Origin: Petrolisthes cinctipes
Taxonomy: Eukaryota > Arthropoda > Malacostraca > Decapoda > Porcellanidae
NCBI GenBank assembly: GCA_033782935.1
Contig: JAWQEG010004748.1
Coordinates: 55,369 to 119,368, forward strand
Length of the DNA stretch: 64,000 nt
Direction of reading: 5' to 3'
Positions within the stretch are counted from its first letter, which is position 1; each line of letters starts with the position of its first letter. Below the pieces are notes generated by a model. That model did no database searches, was not told where the DNA came from, and saw nothing but the letters and a program-made list of their open reading frames with translations. Made by a program: the position numbers and the translations under genes. This document shows positions 19,201 to 29,488 of this stretch, one piece after another.

Positions 19201-21869
19201 TGACAATTTTTCACACTCCACACATGCTTCTAACATATCCATCTCTTCTGGTCTTGCTCTCAATTTCTCAAGACATATACTGCAGTACTACACCATAGAA
19301 TCACAATCATATATTTGTGTGGGTATGAACACTCCCTAATGCAATCTCTGTACTTAATCCTTTAGTTCTAGTTACAATTTTCATCACACCCACTACTCTA
19401 TTGGAGTTTATTGGTCATTATCTGGAACCCAGTTTATCCACAATAACATCAAACATGGATTGACTTTCCCCCGATTACTCCAGATTAATCAGATTTAATT
19501 GTAAAGCAATGAAAATTTGATAACTCCATGATATACCCACTTCCTCTTCCTCCTCTGGGTCTGGTTCGGGTTGCTTCCTCTTGTTAGCCCTAGCTCTGGT
19601 CTTGGGGGCAGTTGTTGCCTCAGCATCCTCTGCTTCACGCACCTGTAACAAAACCCACCCATTCACATTATACTTAACCAAATTATATATCAAAGTAATA
19701 CATAACCTCCAAAAACGATAAACCAAATGTAGTGATGTGATTCCTACTGCAGCGTTCAGACAGATACAGAGCATCACTGAGTGCACAGCCTCGAATCACA
19801 TCAACCAGATGGCAAAACTTTTTTGGAGGCCGTACATGCCAAGGTTAAGAATAGCAGAATATTCAGAATAAAATGTAAGCACTATTAACCTTTAAATCTA
19901 TTCCCTCAATGTTTAACCAGTACTAACAGGATTTAAAAATCAATTATCATGCTTACATAGAAAATTAATTACTTTAAAATTTATAATAAAGCAACAGTGA
20001 ACAATGCATTCTGTAGCAAAGAAATTTTGTAAAACTTCAAAGTAGTGGAAATTAATTTTCTCATAATGGTTCTGCAAAATTTCTAGCACTCTCTAATTGT
20101 AAACTAGCATGAAAATTACATTCAATTGAAAATAAGTGGAACAATCCAAAATGAGTCTTACCACTTCAAGACTAAGATTCTCCAACTCTCTGTCTCCAGC
20201 CATACCAAAGTCCTCATTAGCGGCTGGCTCTGATGTGAGGTGCCGCTGATAGATACGTGCAAGAGTACGGGCATAGATAGGGCGGCCAGGCAATGCAAAC
20301 AACTTCTCCACCCCTCCTGTCTCCTTCCAATGCATGAGTCGCTTTGTGGGAGGTGCTAAATCTAGGGTGGTAACTATATCAGTAGTATCAGACAGTTGTG
20401 CCTTCATCTCTTCCCCAGAGATATTCTTCACTTCATCTACAATCAGCTTCCTCTTTCTTTTGGCACGTGGCCAACCTGACTTGATCGCTGAGGCATCCAC
20501 AGGAGCCAGAGCAAAGCTCTCCTCCTCATTCTGAAGTAATGTTGTTTGGTCGTGGCCAGGAAGTGTCTCATCCCCTGGGGCTGCTGGAGGAGCTTCCTGA
20601 GCATCCTCTTGGGGAGCATCAGCTTGTTCTGCTGGATCCTGAGCCTCAGGTTTAGGAGTAGAAGGCCTGGACCCTTCAGGTGAGCTGGGAGGCCCGACCG
20701 ATGGTGGACCACCAAACCTGTCATCTACTGGATCATCATCCGAGTCATCGTGTCGCTCCTCCTTTGGTTCGTCTAGACTGGGGCCATCACCAATGGGAGT
20801 GTCGTCAAAGAGGCCTCCTTCAAACAGCCCACCAGCTATAATGTCCTGGCCAAGATTACCTCCAAATCCATCATCTCTAATGGGTGCTTCCAGATCCAGT
20901 GCAGAGGCATCAGGTCGTGCTGCTGCCAGTCTTGAGTCTTGTTCCTTGCTTACTCCTGCCTCTTTTTCTTTATCCAGAGGACCCCCATCTCCAAAGATAA
21001 GACTGGAATGGTCAAGGGTTTGATCCATGGCTGAAGTATCTCTCATGATATCTGGTGGCTCCTCAAATCCAATATCTCCAAATCCATCATCACCCGTGAC
21101 AAGGGAAATGTTTCCATAGTCTTCCCTCATTGTGATCTCTTCTGCTCGAGACTGATTAAGTGTGAACTGAGCCTGAATATCCACATCATTCAGCTCGGGC
21201 ATACTAGAGTCAAAATCGTGGAACACCTCTGGGAGTGTAATAGCACTGACTGCTGCCTCACGAATGTCTTCAGGCAGGTCCACCATCCCCGGCCGGAAAG
21301 CCATTTTGATTTTCACGAAAGCTTCATTACAATCTGCCAGCAGGTACTTGGCTTTGCGAGAGTAAATGCGTACCACACCCAGCAGCAGGTGGCCAGAAGT
21401 ACGCAGTGCCATCTTCACCTGTAAAGTCATAATGTACAGTATATATTCATAACAGTTTCCATAATCAATTTGAAAATCACAGGCCAAAAGATTGTACAGT
21501 AATTAATTTAAAAGAAACTACTTTTGGAATTTAAAAGTTTTTCTAACCAATAATTGCCATATTTGATCAGATACATTATGCAGGCAGTAATACTATTAAC
21601 ACCAGTCAATAACAAAGTAAGATTACAATGTACCTTGATCCTTACCTACATCATTTTCATATATCAAATATTCTACAAACAAAACCCTGTAAAATAATAT
21701 GCTACATTAAGTTTATCTACAATACCTTGGGCTGAAGGATGCCATCAACAGACTTCTCAATGTTGGTCTCAAATACATGGGCTTTGGTTAGCTTCTTGTC
21801 CCAATGGGCTGCCAACCAAATTCGGGCCAAAGGGCCCTTTTTGGCTAACACAAAATGTGCGTAGAACAT
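13109..21869 (-). CDS. RAD21: RAD21/SCC1 cohesin kleisin (9 coding exons)
   Basis: Exons in transcript order are 21869-21726, 21418-20162, 19642-19541, 18670-18503, 18041-17940, 17234-17166, 15478-15326, 14063-13914 and 13234-13109. All junctions are phase 0 and give 756 residues (human RAD21 has 631). The protein is the kleisin that closes the cohesin ring in the nucleus: the N terminus (1-110, [20 protein letters not shown]) binds SMC3, a central segment (about 372-430, including [14 protein letters not shown] and [14 protein letters not shown]) binds SA/SCC3, and the C-terminal winged helix (666-756, ending [11 protein letters not shown] and on) binds SMC1. EITMRED is conserved and DIMR at about 171-174 falls where human separase cuts. 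A KRKRK patch lies just before the SA segment. The Pro/Glu-rich linker coded by exons 3-7 is poorly conserved. The acceptor at 21877 implies a noncoding exon upstream. Confidence 0.96.
13914..14063 (-). CDS. RAD21: RAD21 coding exon 8
   Basis: 50 codons, phase 0 on both sides, acceptor TGTATTTCAG, donor CAG|GTAAGA. Encodes [16 protein letters not shown] and LVHQNNRKQ, the first half of the winged helix. Matches the human NKRTQQMLHGLQRAL..RNTNRKQ block. Confidence 0.94.
15326..15478 (-). CDS. RAD21: RAD21 coding exon 7
   Basis: 51 codons with acceptor CACCCTGGCAG and donor GAG|GTAGGT. Encodes [20 protein letters not shown] through a run of Glu that leads into the winged helix. The acidic run matches the acidic stretch before the same domain in vertebrate RAD21. 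Confidence 0.88.
17166..17234 (-). CDS. RAD21: RAD21 coding exon 6
   Basis: 23 codons, [20 protein letters not shown] and FLE, acceptor TTGTATGAGCAG, donor GAG|GTATTG. The frame joins its neighbours. Linker sequence, so the assignment rests on splice signals and phase. Confidence 0.78.
17310..17333 (-). other. RAD21: Possible 24-nt RAD21 microexon
   Basis: On the minus strand, CTCTTGACCCTCAG is followed by 24 bases coding QSRDDGVQ and then GTCGGT. Inclusion would keep the frame between exons 5 and 6 and add 8 residues. The donor is weak; a stronger GTATG two codons on would break the frame. Transcript evidence would decide. Confidence 0.3.
17940..18041 (-). CDS. RAD21: RAD21 coding exon 5
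   Basis: 34 codons, [20 protein letters not shown] through IEPHQ, acceptor TTTGTTTGCAG, donor CAG|GTAGGG. Proline-rich linker. Confidence 0.85.
18503..18670 (-). CDS. RAD21: RAD21 coding exon 4
   Basis: 56 codons, [20 protein letters not shown] through DVVTLDE, acceptor TTAGTTACAG, donor GAG|GTGGGT. Proline/glutamine-rich linker like that of vertebrate RAD21. Confidence 0.85.
18950..19440 (-). pseudogene. Decayed non-LTR retrotransposon 3' segment
   Basis: On the minus strand, broken frames retain MDMLE.., a FGHV-like stretch and a degraded [20 protein letters not shown] tail. These resemble the MDMLR..LRWxxHV..GRPRKRW end of LINE ORF2. A better preserved relative lies at 38590-39150. Many stops and frameshifts. 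Located in the RAD21 intron between exons 3 and 4. Confidence 0.55.
19541..19642 (-). CDS. RAD21: RAD21 coding exon 3
   Basis: 34 codons, [20 protein letters not shown] then [24 protein letters not shown] resembles VKRKAGQIDPEP of human RAD21. The donor is taken as GAA|GTGGGT; an alternative GTATAT four bases on would break the frame. Confidence 0.87.
20162..21418 (-). CDS. RAD21: RAD21 coding exon 2 (largest)
   Basis: 419 codons, acceptor ATGACTTTACAG, donor GTG|GTAAGA. It holds the rest of the SMC3-binding domain ([20 protein letters not shown]), the EITMRED and DIMRD motifs, a long acidic and proline-rich region, and the SA-binding segment. Conservation with human RAD21 is high at both ends and low in the middle. 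Confidence 0.96.
21726..21869 (-). CDS. RAD21: RAD21 coding exon 1 (start)
   Basis: 48 codons from ATG at 21869: [20 protein letters not shown] through ILQPK, with donor AAG|GTATTG. The start is fixed by near identity to the universal [20 protein letters not shown]. The exon begins at 21877 after CCTACTTTTCAG, so only 8 bases of 5' UTR are in this exon. Confidence 0.96.
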
Positions 21870-23668
21870 TTTGCTTCCTGAAAAGTAGGATGCACATGTT
21901 AGCAAATGAAGTTAATCTGCAAGAATTTGTATAAATCTGAATTTACTTATATACAGTATTGTACAGTGTACCTTACATAAAAACGACTGAGTTGCAGCGA
22001 CACATAATGGGAACTTTTATTTGCTTTTTTGTAATATATAGTTATATACAGTCCTACAAGTACTTTCTCTTCTAATTATTCTTCCATATTCTTTGCACAA
22101 AATATACAAGTATTTGGAAATGTTTCTATTATCAAGAGGCAATTAAAATGAGGTATGTGTCCGTTTTATAAGCAAATGGATTTACGTAGGTAAGCAAGGT
22201 AAAATATTAGATTGTGGATTCCCATTACAATACATGAGGCACGTTTCCTGAGATTATCCTGATATTTTATATCAATCTGAAAAGTTCCATATTTATTTGC
22301 ATAACTTGACCCAGGCTTTTTAATTTCTCGTATTTATGCTTCTTGAAAAGGAGAAACCATCTGAACCAAATATGCTAAATATACACATTTTTCCCAACCA
22401 CAAACCTGATTTTCAATGCTCTCCCCCAAGATTGATGGAAAGGGGGTCTCCAAAACAAAGTATTTCCAAATAAAATGAAGATAAAAATCACTTAAAATTC
22501 AACATTACACACCAGATAAGCATATTGGTCACATACCCTGAGGATGATGTACAGTATTATTGCATAGCAAAGTTCTACCAAAATTATGTGTAAAGCATTT
22601 TATAAACCTCAACCAAAATATTAAGTTGGGATCCCCTGGCTCCCTTGTGCAGTCATACACAATACTTTATGCTTGGAATATTCAGTAAGGACAACTAAGT
22701 AACACTTCAACATCATGCCAGATCCATGTGGATAAACAGAAGACATTACAATCAGGACCTACACAAATTTTATCCACTCTCTTACTGTGCTTCCCGATTT
22801 TTCAGGGGAACATCTATGCCTACTACATCAATATAAACGGCAATTACTGTGACTGACTGCGTATTAGATTTTCATACTTTCAGTGAACCAAAATCACCCC
22901 ATTTTTTTTACCTTTTTGATTTTGGGACACTATTTAATTTTGTGCAAATACCAAAAATGCATGAGTTTGGCAGGGCCCCCCTATACTTTGAAATAGGAAT
23001 GATCAAGCAAAGAAAGAAACACATTTTGAATTAATTGAATGTTATTAGCTATTGTTCTGTGGTGTTGCTGTGATTGGGTCGCTAGTACAGTATTAAATTT
23101 AGAAATTGCTACCAAATTGTGTTCAGCTTGACCACATATTACCCCACGCGACCCCATAAGTAGTGCCGTTGTGGATCAGCTGACTCGACTCACACAGGAG
23201 ACATATACATTTCAACTTCCCGCACAGCTTTCCTAGCTGGTTCTCACTATTGCCAGATACAGAGATATTTCCATGTTTTAGGTAATTTTAAGTCCATACA
23301 GGGAAATCGTATTAAGAATGTTCGAATAAACAGGGAAATTACAACCAGATAAAATATCATTGTTATGTGATCATTTTCAAGTGTAAACAGGAAAGTTCTG
23401 ATGTTTAAGAGGGTAATTTCACAAAAGAGACCTGGCAACGCTGTCCACCCGGCCACAGTTTGTCCCTTCACAATGGAAATAAGTCGTAACTTAGAATTGA
23501 AATATCCAAGTTAACCAAGAGTATATTTGAACAAGATAAATACACTGGGTATTGATAAAGGTAACCGAACCCTATCTAACCCACTCTAACCTAACCAGTA
23601 GTTCGTTGGCACAGTTAATTGAAATATTAGCCATTTACAGAAATCCTAAGAAGAGATAACCCTATGAA

Positions 23669-23796
23669 TGGTATTATTAAACTTATTCTTCAACGAAAAG
23701 GAGCTTCGTTGCTAAATTCGCATTGCAAAATAATAGGAACTCAGAGACGTAGATAACTTTTCATCGACGAGAAAGTTTAATAATACTGTACCACCC
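23669..23796. mobile_element. Foldback MITE, TATTATTAAACTT family, copy 3
   Basis: TGGTATTATTAAACTTATTC on the left is complementary to GAAAGTTTAATAATACTGTACCA on the right (first 20 bases GAAAGTTTAATAATACTGTA). The interior GCATTGCAAAATAATAGGAA matches copies 1 and 4. Confidence 0.78.
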
Positions 23797-23817
23797 TATT
23801 GACTTAGCTCCTTAGGG

Positions 23818-23936
23818 CTGTATTATTAAACTTCTTCGGGAAAAACTTGTTTTGACGTTAAATTCCCATTGCAAAATAACAGGAATTGAGCGATACGAGA
23901 AATTTCCACAAAAAAAGTAATAAATAATACCACCCT
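23818..23936. mobile_element. Foldback MITE, TATTATTAAACTT family, copy 4
   Basis: TGTATTATTAAACTTCTTCG at the left; a degraded right end, GTAATAAATAATACCACC. It lies only about 20 bp from copy 3 and keeps CATTGCAAAATAACAGGAAT in the interior. Confidence 0.68.
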
Positions 23937-24016
23937 GAGCCTCTTATCCATAACTACGGTAAACACAGTGGGTACGACGGTTCAGTAAAGTTAAGGGGGG
24001 TAACTCTATTTTGTTA

Positions 24017-24131
24017 CATTGGAGTGCCTTGCTTCCTCCAAAGTATGCCAGAAAACAGGACCACATGAACAAAAATAATGGTGTCCTGCTGCTTGGAATA
24101 GTTTGGAGGAATCAGTTGCTCCGGAATTACC
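24017..24131 (-). mobile_element. 115-bp hairpin repeat, copy 3
   Basis: Reads ATTGGAGTGCCTTGCTTCCT on the left and TTTGGAGGAATCAGTTGCTC on the right, the inverted orientation relative to copy 1. The two halves pair over about 42 bp. Confidence 0.78.
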
Positions 24132-24492
24132 AACACTATATTTCCCACCATAAACAAGGCTAACTTAACCAACCCTCAATACAAACATATTATAATAATC
24201 CCTTGTACGTAACAAAATACATACTCGATATTAATCTTTATAGTTATCCCGGTGTTATTCCTTCATACAGGTGTTATTCTGGATATAAATAACAGTCTGT
24301 AACACCAGTAAATATTATTATAACAAGAATTATATCCAAGGGTTCCCAGAGTACCATCAAAAGCATCAAGATTCCACCTCAAACGACCATAAATAATGTG
24401 TATATAGGTTTAATTTATGGGTTACCTTATATATATGTCCAATGGCTGTGTTGTGGTGACGCCCTGGACCTGAGCCTGACACATATATTCAC

Positions 24493-24600
24493 CTCCAGGC
24501 GAGTGTAGACCAATGTTTGAGTCACTAGGTCCTTATTGTTTACATCTGCTTCAACGGCAACTCCAAGATGGCGTTTATAAACACTGTGGGCGCCTCATTT
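24493..24600 (-). promoter_or_regulatory. RAD21: Candidate RAD21 promoter / noncoding first exon
   Basis: On the minus strand, CGCCATCTTGG (24572-24562) is the core of a YY1 site, an element often found at animal housekeeping gene starts. About 70 bp downstream lies CTGGAG|GTGAAT, a fair donor ending a possible noncoding exon at 24493, which could join the acceptor at 21877. The transcription start is inferred, not shown. Confidence 0.35.
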
Positions 24601-25519
24601 GAACCATGGAGGATCGGCACCTATAAACAAAAGAACATCGCTATTTGTACTATTAAAGAATCAAATGCTTTTTATGTAGATTCTGATTCGTTGTACTTCG
24701 TGTAACCTAAATGTATATTATCGATTCAAAATACTTGTACTTATTTGAGCGGGAATTTCACACATTTAAGTATTCTCAGTAAGATGTTTTATGATGAATA
24801 AATATGATGTTTAAAATGTATAGTACAATGAGAAATATAAGAAATGGCGATGTTAGGTTTAACATTATTTGTGAGGATATGAATTAATTAAAAACAAGTA
24901 CAATAATATACCCTCGAACGAACTATTTGTATACTTTTCAGTTTAATGTTGATTGATGTTATTGATAAACCATTATAATAATTCGCTGTATAACTATTCC
25001 TCCCCAGAACATCCATTTCATTCATTAAGCAAAGTCCCCCATCCTCTATCACTTCACACTGATATTAGTAGACTATTTGTAACAACTGTGACGTAAAGGG
25101 GGTGTAGCCTATCCTATACTCGTGTCTTGGCATGTAGCTGTTTAGTTGTAGTATGGCCGAGGAATATCTTGGCCATGAGTTATTGAGTTGTAGTATGGAG
25201 AAATGGTCAATACAAGAAGACATACGTACTGTAGGCTACACTTGACAGCACATTAATTGTCGTACTCAGGAATGGATCGCTGCTGATTTGTAATTTGTGA
25301 GGAATTTAAGTTTGATTATCTGATGGGTGTTAACAAGGCGTGACATTCACTGACAATATAAATATGATTAGTAGAGAATCAGAAATGGGCAGTCACAACA
25401 ACAGTAATTGGACATGTCAAAAGAGGTCAGTCCTCATTGGCTAGTGAACTCCTAATCAGGAGGTACGGTACGTAGTAAAATAAAGGAGTCCCAGCTATAA
25501 GGTGCTATAGGTGCATTGT

Positions 25520-26075
25520 CGCTGCAGGTAAAACTCACTCATAAATCAATCGGGACATACAGAGGAAAAACTTGGTATTCACCTCATATGAGTACAGCTG
25601 TCCCCAACTCAGGTCATGTGTTGGCCCTACAGGTGGCAAGGGTGTGACTCTGATCAGATTAGCCTACCATGCACCCCTTCAGCTCAGAGTAAACACATTA
25701 GCATAGAATTGCAAGATGGAAGGATTGAAGGTGACTGGAGGGGAAAGAGGCTTATAGGTCGTCAGTAAACTCACTCGGGAGGTAGTGTGGACTGCCACTA
25801 CAGGCAAAACTCACTCTTAAATGAGGACATATAGAAGACAAACGTAATTTACTCCATACTTAAGTACAGCTGCCCTCATCTCAAGTCCTACCAAGAGTAG
25901 CCTACCTAACTCCGGCAGTCTCGTATTATTTGCTCTTGGGCAGTTTAATCCGGAGGCCCCTACTCTTCCTGCTCCAATAAACTGACTGTGGTAAGGGCTT
26001 GTTGCTACACGCAAAACTCAGCCTTAAATTAGTACATATAGAGAACAAACTTGAGAGCTGCCCTCAACTCGGGTC
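25520..26075 (+). repeat. Long-period degenerate tandem repeat (3 units)
   Basis: Three related blocks start near 25520, 25797 and 26002. Each runs through an AAAACTCA(C/G) motif, then AAAT.A..GGACATA.AGA, then a region with CAGCTG(T/C)CC(C/T)CA(A/T)CTC. The spacing is about 277 and 205 bp. It looks like an old satellite or a repeated element remnant. Confidence 0.6.
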
Positions 26076-26197
26076 AGGAGAGAGAGAGAGAACATCACAC
26101 ACATTGTTACGGTAGAAGTTTATTACACTAAAACATCTCTGGCCAAATTATTTTACCCTAATCAGTGGAAAAGTGTTATATATGTGTGTGAGAAGTA

Positions 26198-26407
26198 CAG
26201 CCACAATCAAATATCCACCGACACTTTCCTTTCATTGTAGTAAATATCTTGGTAATAAAGAACAACACGTGTATGATTTTGCAGCACTTCATAATAATAA
26301 TTGAGGGGGTTGAGTTGACGTAAGGTGTTGTATGATTATATATTGATATGATACTGATTTATTTGCACGATGGAAGGAAAGTGTAGGTGGTTATTTGATT
26401 GTGGCTG
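26198..26407. mobile_element. TA-flanked MITE with CAGCCACAATC termini
   Basis: Left end CAGCCACAATCAAATATCCA and right end, in complement, CAGCCACAATCAAATAACCA; the first 38 positions of the inverted ends differ at three. TA flanks both sides and the outer palindrome is GTACAGCC..GGCTGTAC. 210 bp, noncoding. Confidence 0.88.
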
Positions 26408-26964
26408 TACATGAGCAATTCCATAGGAAGGTTTTTGTGTGAGGAGTGAGAAAACCAATGAAGGTGTGTTAGCATTGGGGTGTGAGATGGAAGGATGGGA
26501 AAGCGGCCTATGGGCAAAGCAGCTTATTTTTATCCGTCCCCTCTTTCATGGAAGGACTGGGGAAATTCTTAACACAAGTTAGCATGGGGGTGTGAAATGG
26601 AAGGATGGGGATTTTCATGATCATCTGGTGGCCTGTAGACCTATACGACGAGGCATGGGTGGGGCAGCTGGTCCGACAGCATATCATTGGCATCCATTCC
26701 CTGGCTCAGAATTAGGTGTTGTCACTATTGTCTTCCTCTTGACTCTCTTGAGATGTCAAATGTTATATGGGATCCCTCAGACATCCTCCTGCAATGGTTG
26801 CACCATTCCAGTTTTGGGGTTTCGATCTCTTTCATCGAAGAAATGACACGCCTATTAGGTGAGTTAATAGCTTTTATATTCTACAAGAGGGTGACAGGGA
26901 ATAGACTTGCTAATTCTATATGAACTTGAAGAGTTATCTCATGTTTCATTCACGGTGGTCTTAC

Positions 26965-27118
26965 TTAAGAACCCTGTATTGTAGTCAGAAAATTAGAGAT
27001 AAATGAGTCCTTCAAATATTGCCACGAAACACCACCTATAGGGAAGGAGGTTGTTTCGTGGCATAGTCAGGAGGAATCAGAAGTCTCCAGCTTTCATACA
27101 CGAAGACAGGGTCCTTAA
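26965..27118. mobile_element. TTAA-ended MITE, copy 1
   Basis: Ends are TTAAGAACCCTGTATTGTAG and ACAGGGTCCTTAA. The interior has ATTGCCACGAAACA and TGTTTCGTGGCATAGTC as an inner inverted repeat. The TTAA ends suggest, but do not prove, a piggyBac-type target. Confidence 0.7.
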
Positions 27119-29384
27119 ATTAAGTCACCGTCCATCTCTTTCTTCTTAATTCCTCCACATCCATATTGAATTCTCTCTTATCCCTCTTAACCACATCCCA
27201 CACAGATGCTTTTCGTTGCACCTGTCCACTCATATATCACCTACTCGTGGAATTTCTATCAGATTCGCCATACACCATATAGGGAATCACGGGATCGGTT
27301 TATCTCAACACATTCAACACAACTAGAATTAATAAATATATTTGAGTTTGGTATGCAATCGCACAAGCCAGCTCTGTGGTCTCTCCCAGCATTACCCGAG
27401 GGGCACCTTTAGATAACAGGCATCCACCTTCCTCCAAGTTACCTACCACGGAAGACTGATGAATATAATGCAGCCAGCCTCAACATCATTTGGTGGATCC
27501 TTCAGAAAGTTCCTCTTCTAGATTGCTTGAGGAATCTGGACCAACATCTGATACTGGATTATTGTTGGGAACAACCCTAGGACCATAGTTTGGGTCATGG
27601 TAATTGGTAGTGCCAGGGCAGATTTGGGACAGAACACAGAAGAGGTTCTTAATTTCTTATACATTTACAGCCACTACACATTATATAAATCACTTTCAAT
27701 TTGACTATCCCCCGTGTTCCATTGCTATTGCCTGTGTGAAGGATATCCTACAGTTGTCGACTCCTGTCAACTGCTCAATGTGTAACAATTTCCTTAGAGA
27801 CCTTCACTCTTCATTTTACAGTATTTCTGTGATCAGACAGCATGACTTACCATATGATTTTTCTACAGGCTGTAGAACCATGTTGTTTAGCTTTGTTTCC
27901 CCTGAGGGCATTAACTGAAATACTGCAGTTCTGTATGTAAATCATCTTTAAAGTGGCTTAGTACTACATGGTCTTGCTTCCTGGCCCTAGGAAACATATT
28001 AGTTATAGCAGAAGAATCCCACAAGGAGTATCTCTGGGGAACCAAATAAAAGTATGAAAATAAGGTAAATATACCAAGTTGACAGGAGCCACTGAAGTAG
28101 ACCTCCTGTTATCTACTTTATGACATTCAAATGCTAAAACCTATTTCTTTAGTTGACAGTGGGAAAATAAGATATCCAACACTAGGTGTACAAGATGCCT
28201 TTATTAATACTTGAAAAGTACGGAGAAGAGGCACTTTTTAGTCACACTAAAGTGTACCAAGTAGGAACATCCTTTGTTGTTGGCGACCTGACGAACAGTA
28301 GTACAGTTAGACTTGTGATGTTTGTAATGGATGCATCTGACTACACCCTCATAAAGCTATTAAAACATCAGTAAATAATTTATAAAATAATGACAATATT
28401 CATGGACTTCAGATCAACATTTGATATAAATAAAGAGTGTAGGAGTGAATCAGGTCACAAAACTAATACATGGAGAGGGAGGCATTTTTTTTTTGGCCTA
28501 AACTATTTCTGGAGCTGCAGTGGAGTACATTTAAATACAATAAAAAAAATATAAATCTTTGAAAAGTCCAATTATGCAATACTTCTTAAATATAATAAGT
28601 TGGTAGTGGTCTACATCTTTACCCAGCCATCTTTAGGAACTAGAGCAGCTTACATAAATTTTCCTATCCACATAAAAATAAAAATGTAAAATGCAAAAAT
28701 AAAAGGATAATACACCATCATTAAAAAACATTACAATAATAAATGCTTACATCAATTTATATCAATTTTAACAATTAATAAACTTGAATCCCTGTACTCA
28801 AATCTGCCTTATATACTCATACTATTCAATCACTCAGCAGCAATACCTTTCATGTTAGGGATGCTACTAAAGTACTATGAACTAAATATACTGCAGTTGG
28901 TCCAATTAGCTAGGTTCGAACTGGCCTCCATTATAGGGATAATTAATAGTGAGGTAAAGTTTGATGTCTGTGTTCACATAAAACAGAGTGTTTGTTACCT
29001 TTTCAGTTCTTCATAGAAGCAACATATAATAGTGCCAATATTACTGGCAAATAATTATTAAGAGTCTGGTAGCAGTCTTAACACTCCATTAACTGCGACA
29101 TTATCAACACTTATGAACTCTGGGTAAGATAAGCAACACACTAAGTTACACATTCATCACATAGGAATATCAATTTAGTGGAAACACCCATGGAAGGTTC
29201 AGTAGTGTTGAGTTGTCGCCATCATGAACACAGCCTTTGTCCGCATCTGATACGGCCGGTGAGCAGCAGCAGCAGCAGCCAGCTTCAGCAACAACACAAC
29301 TTCATACAGCGACTTCACTACACTTCAATGACTGATTACTATGATTACTACTTTATTTAAGGGGGTAAGAAGTTGTCAGTTATT

Positions 29385-29488
29385 CGGAAGCTAAGATTCC
29401 TCCAAAGTGTGTCACGGAACAATCCCCCTATGTATAGTATACCGAGATAGTGTGCTTCTTGTCACAGTCTGGGAGAATCAATAGCCTA
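29385..29488. mobile_element. 115-bp hairpin repeat, copy 4 (degenerate)
   Basis: GATTCCTCCAAAGTGTGTCA on the left and CACAGTCTGGGAGAATCAAT on the right. The stem is weaker than in other copies. Confidence 0.5.

Larger units (their letters stand above)
21878..24492 (-). other. RAD21 first intron (inferred)
   Basis: No coding sequence is recognised. It holds two TATTATTAAACTT-family elements (23669-23796, 23818-23936) and one 115-bp hairpin repeat (24017-24131). Its upstream limit depends on the candidate first exon near 24.5 kb. Confidence 0.45.

Noticed and set aside
20334..21023. Plus-strand open frames inside RAD21 exon 2
   Set aside because: Antisense shadows of the strongly supported RAD21 frame.
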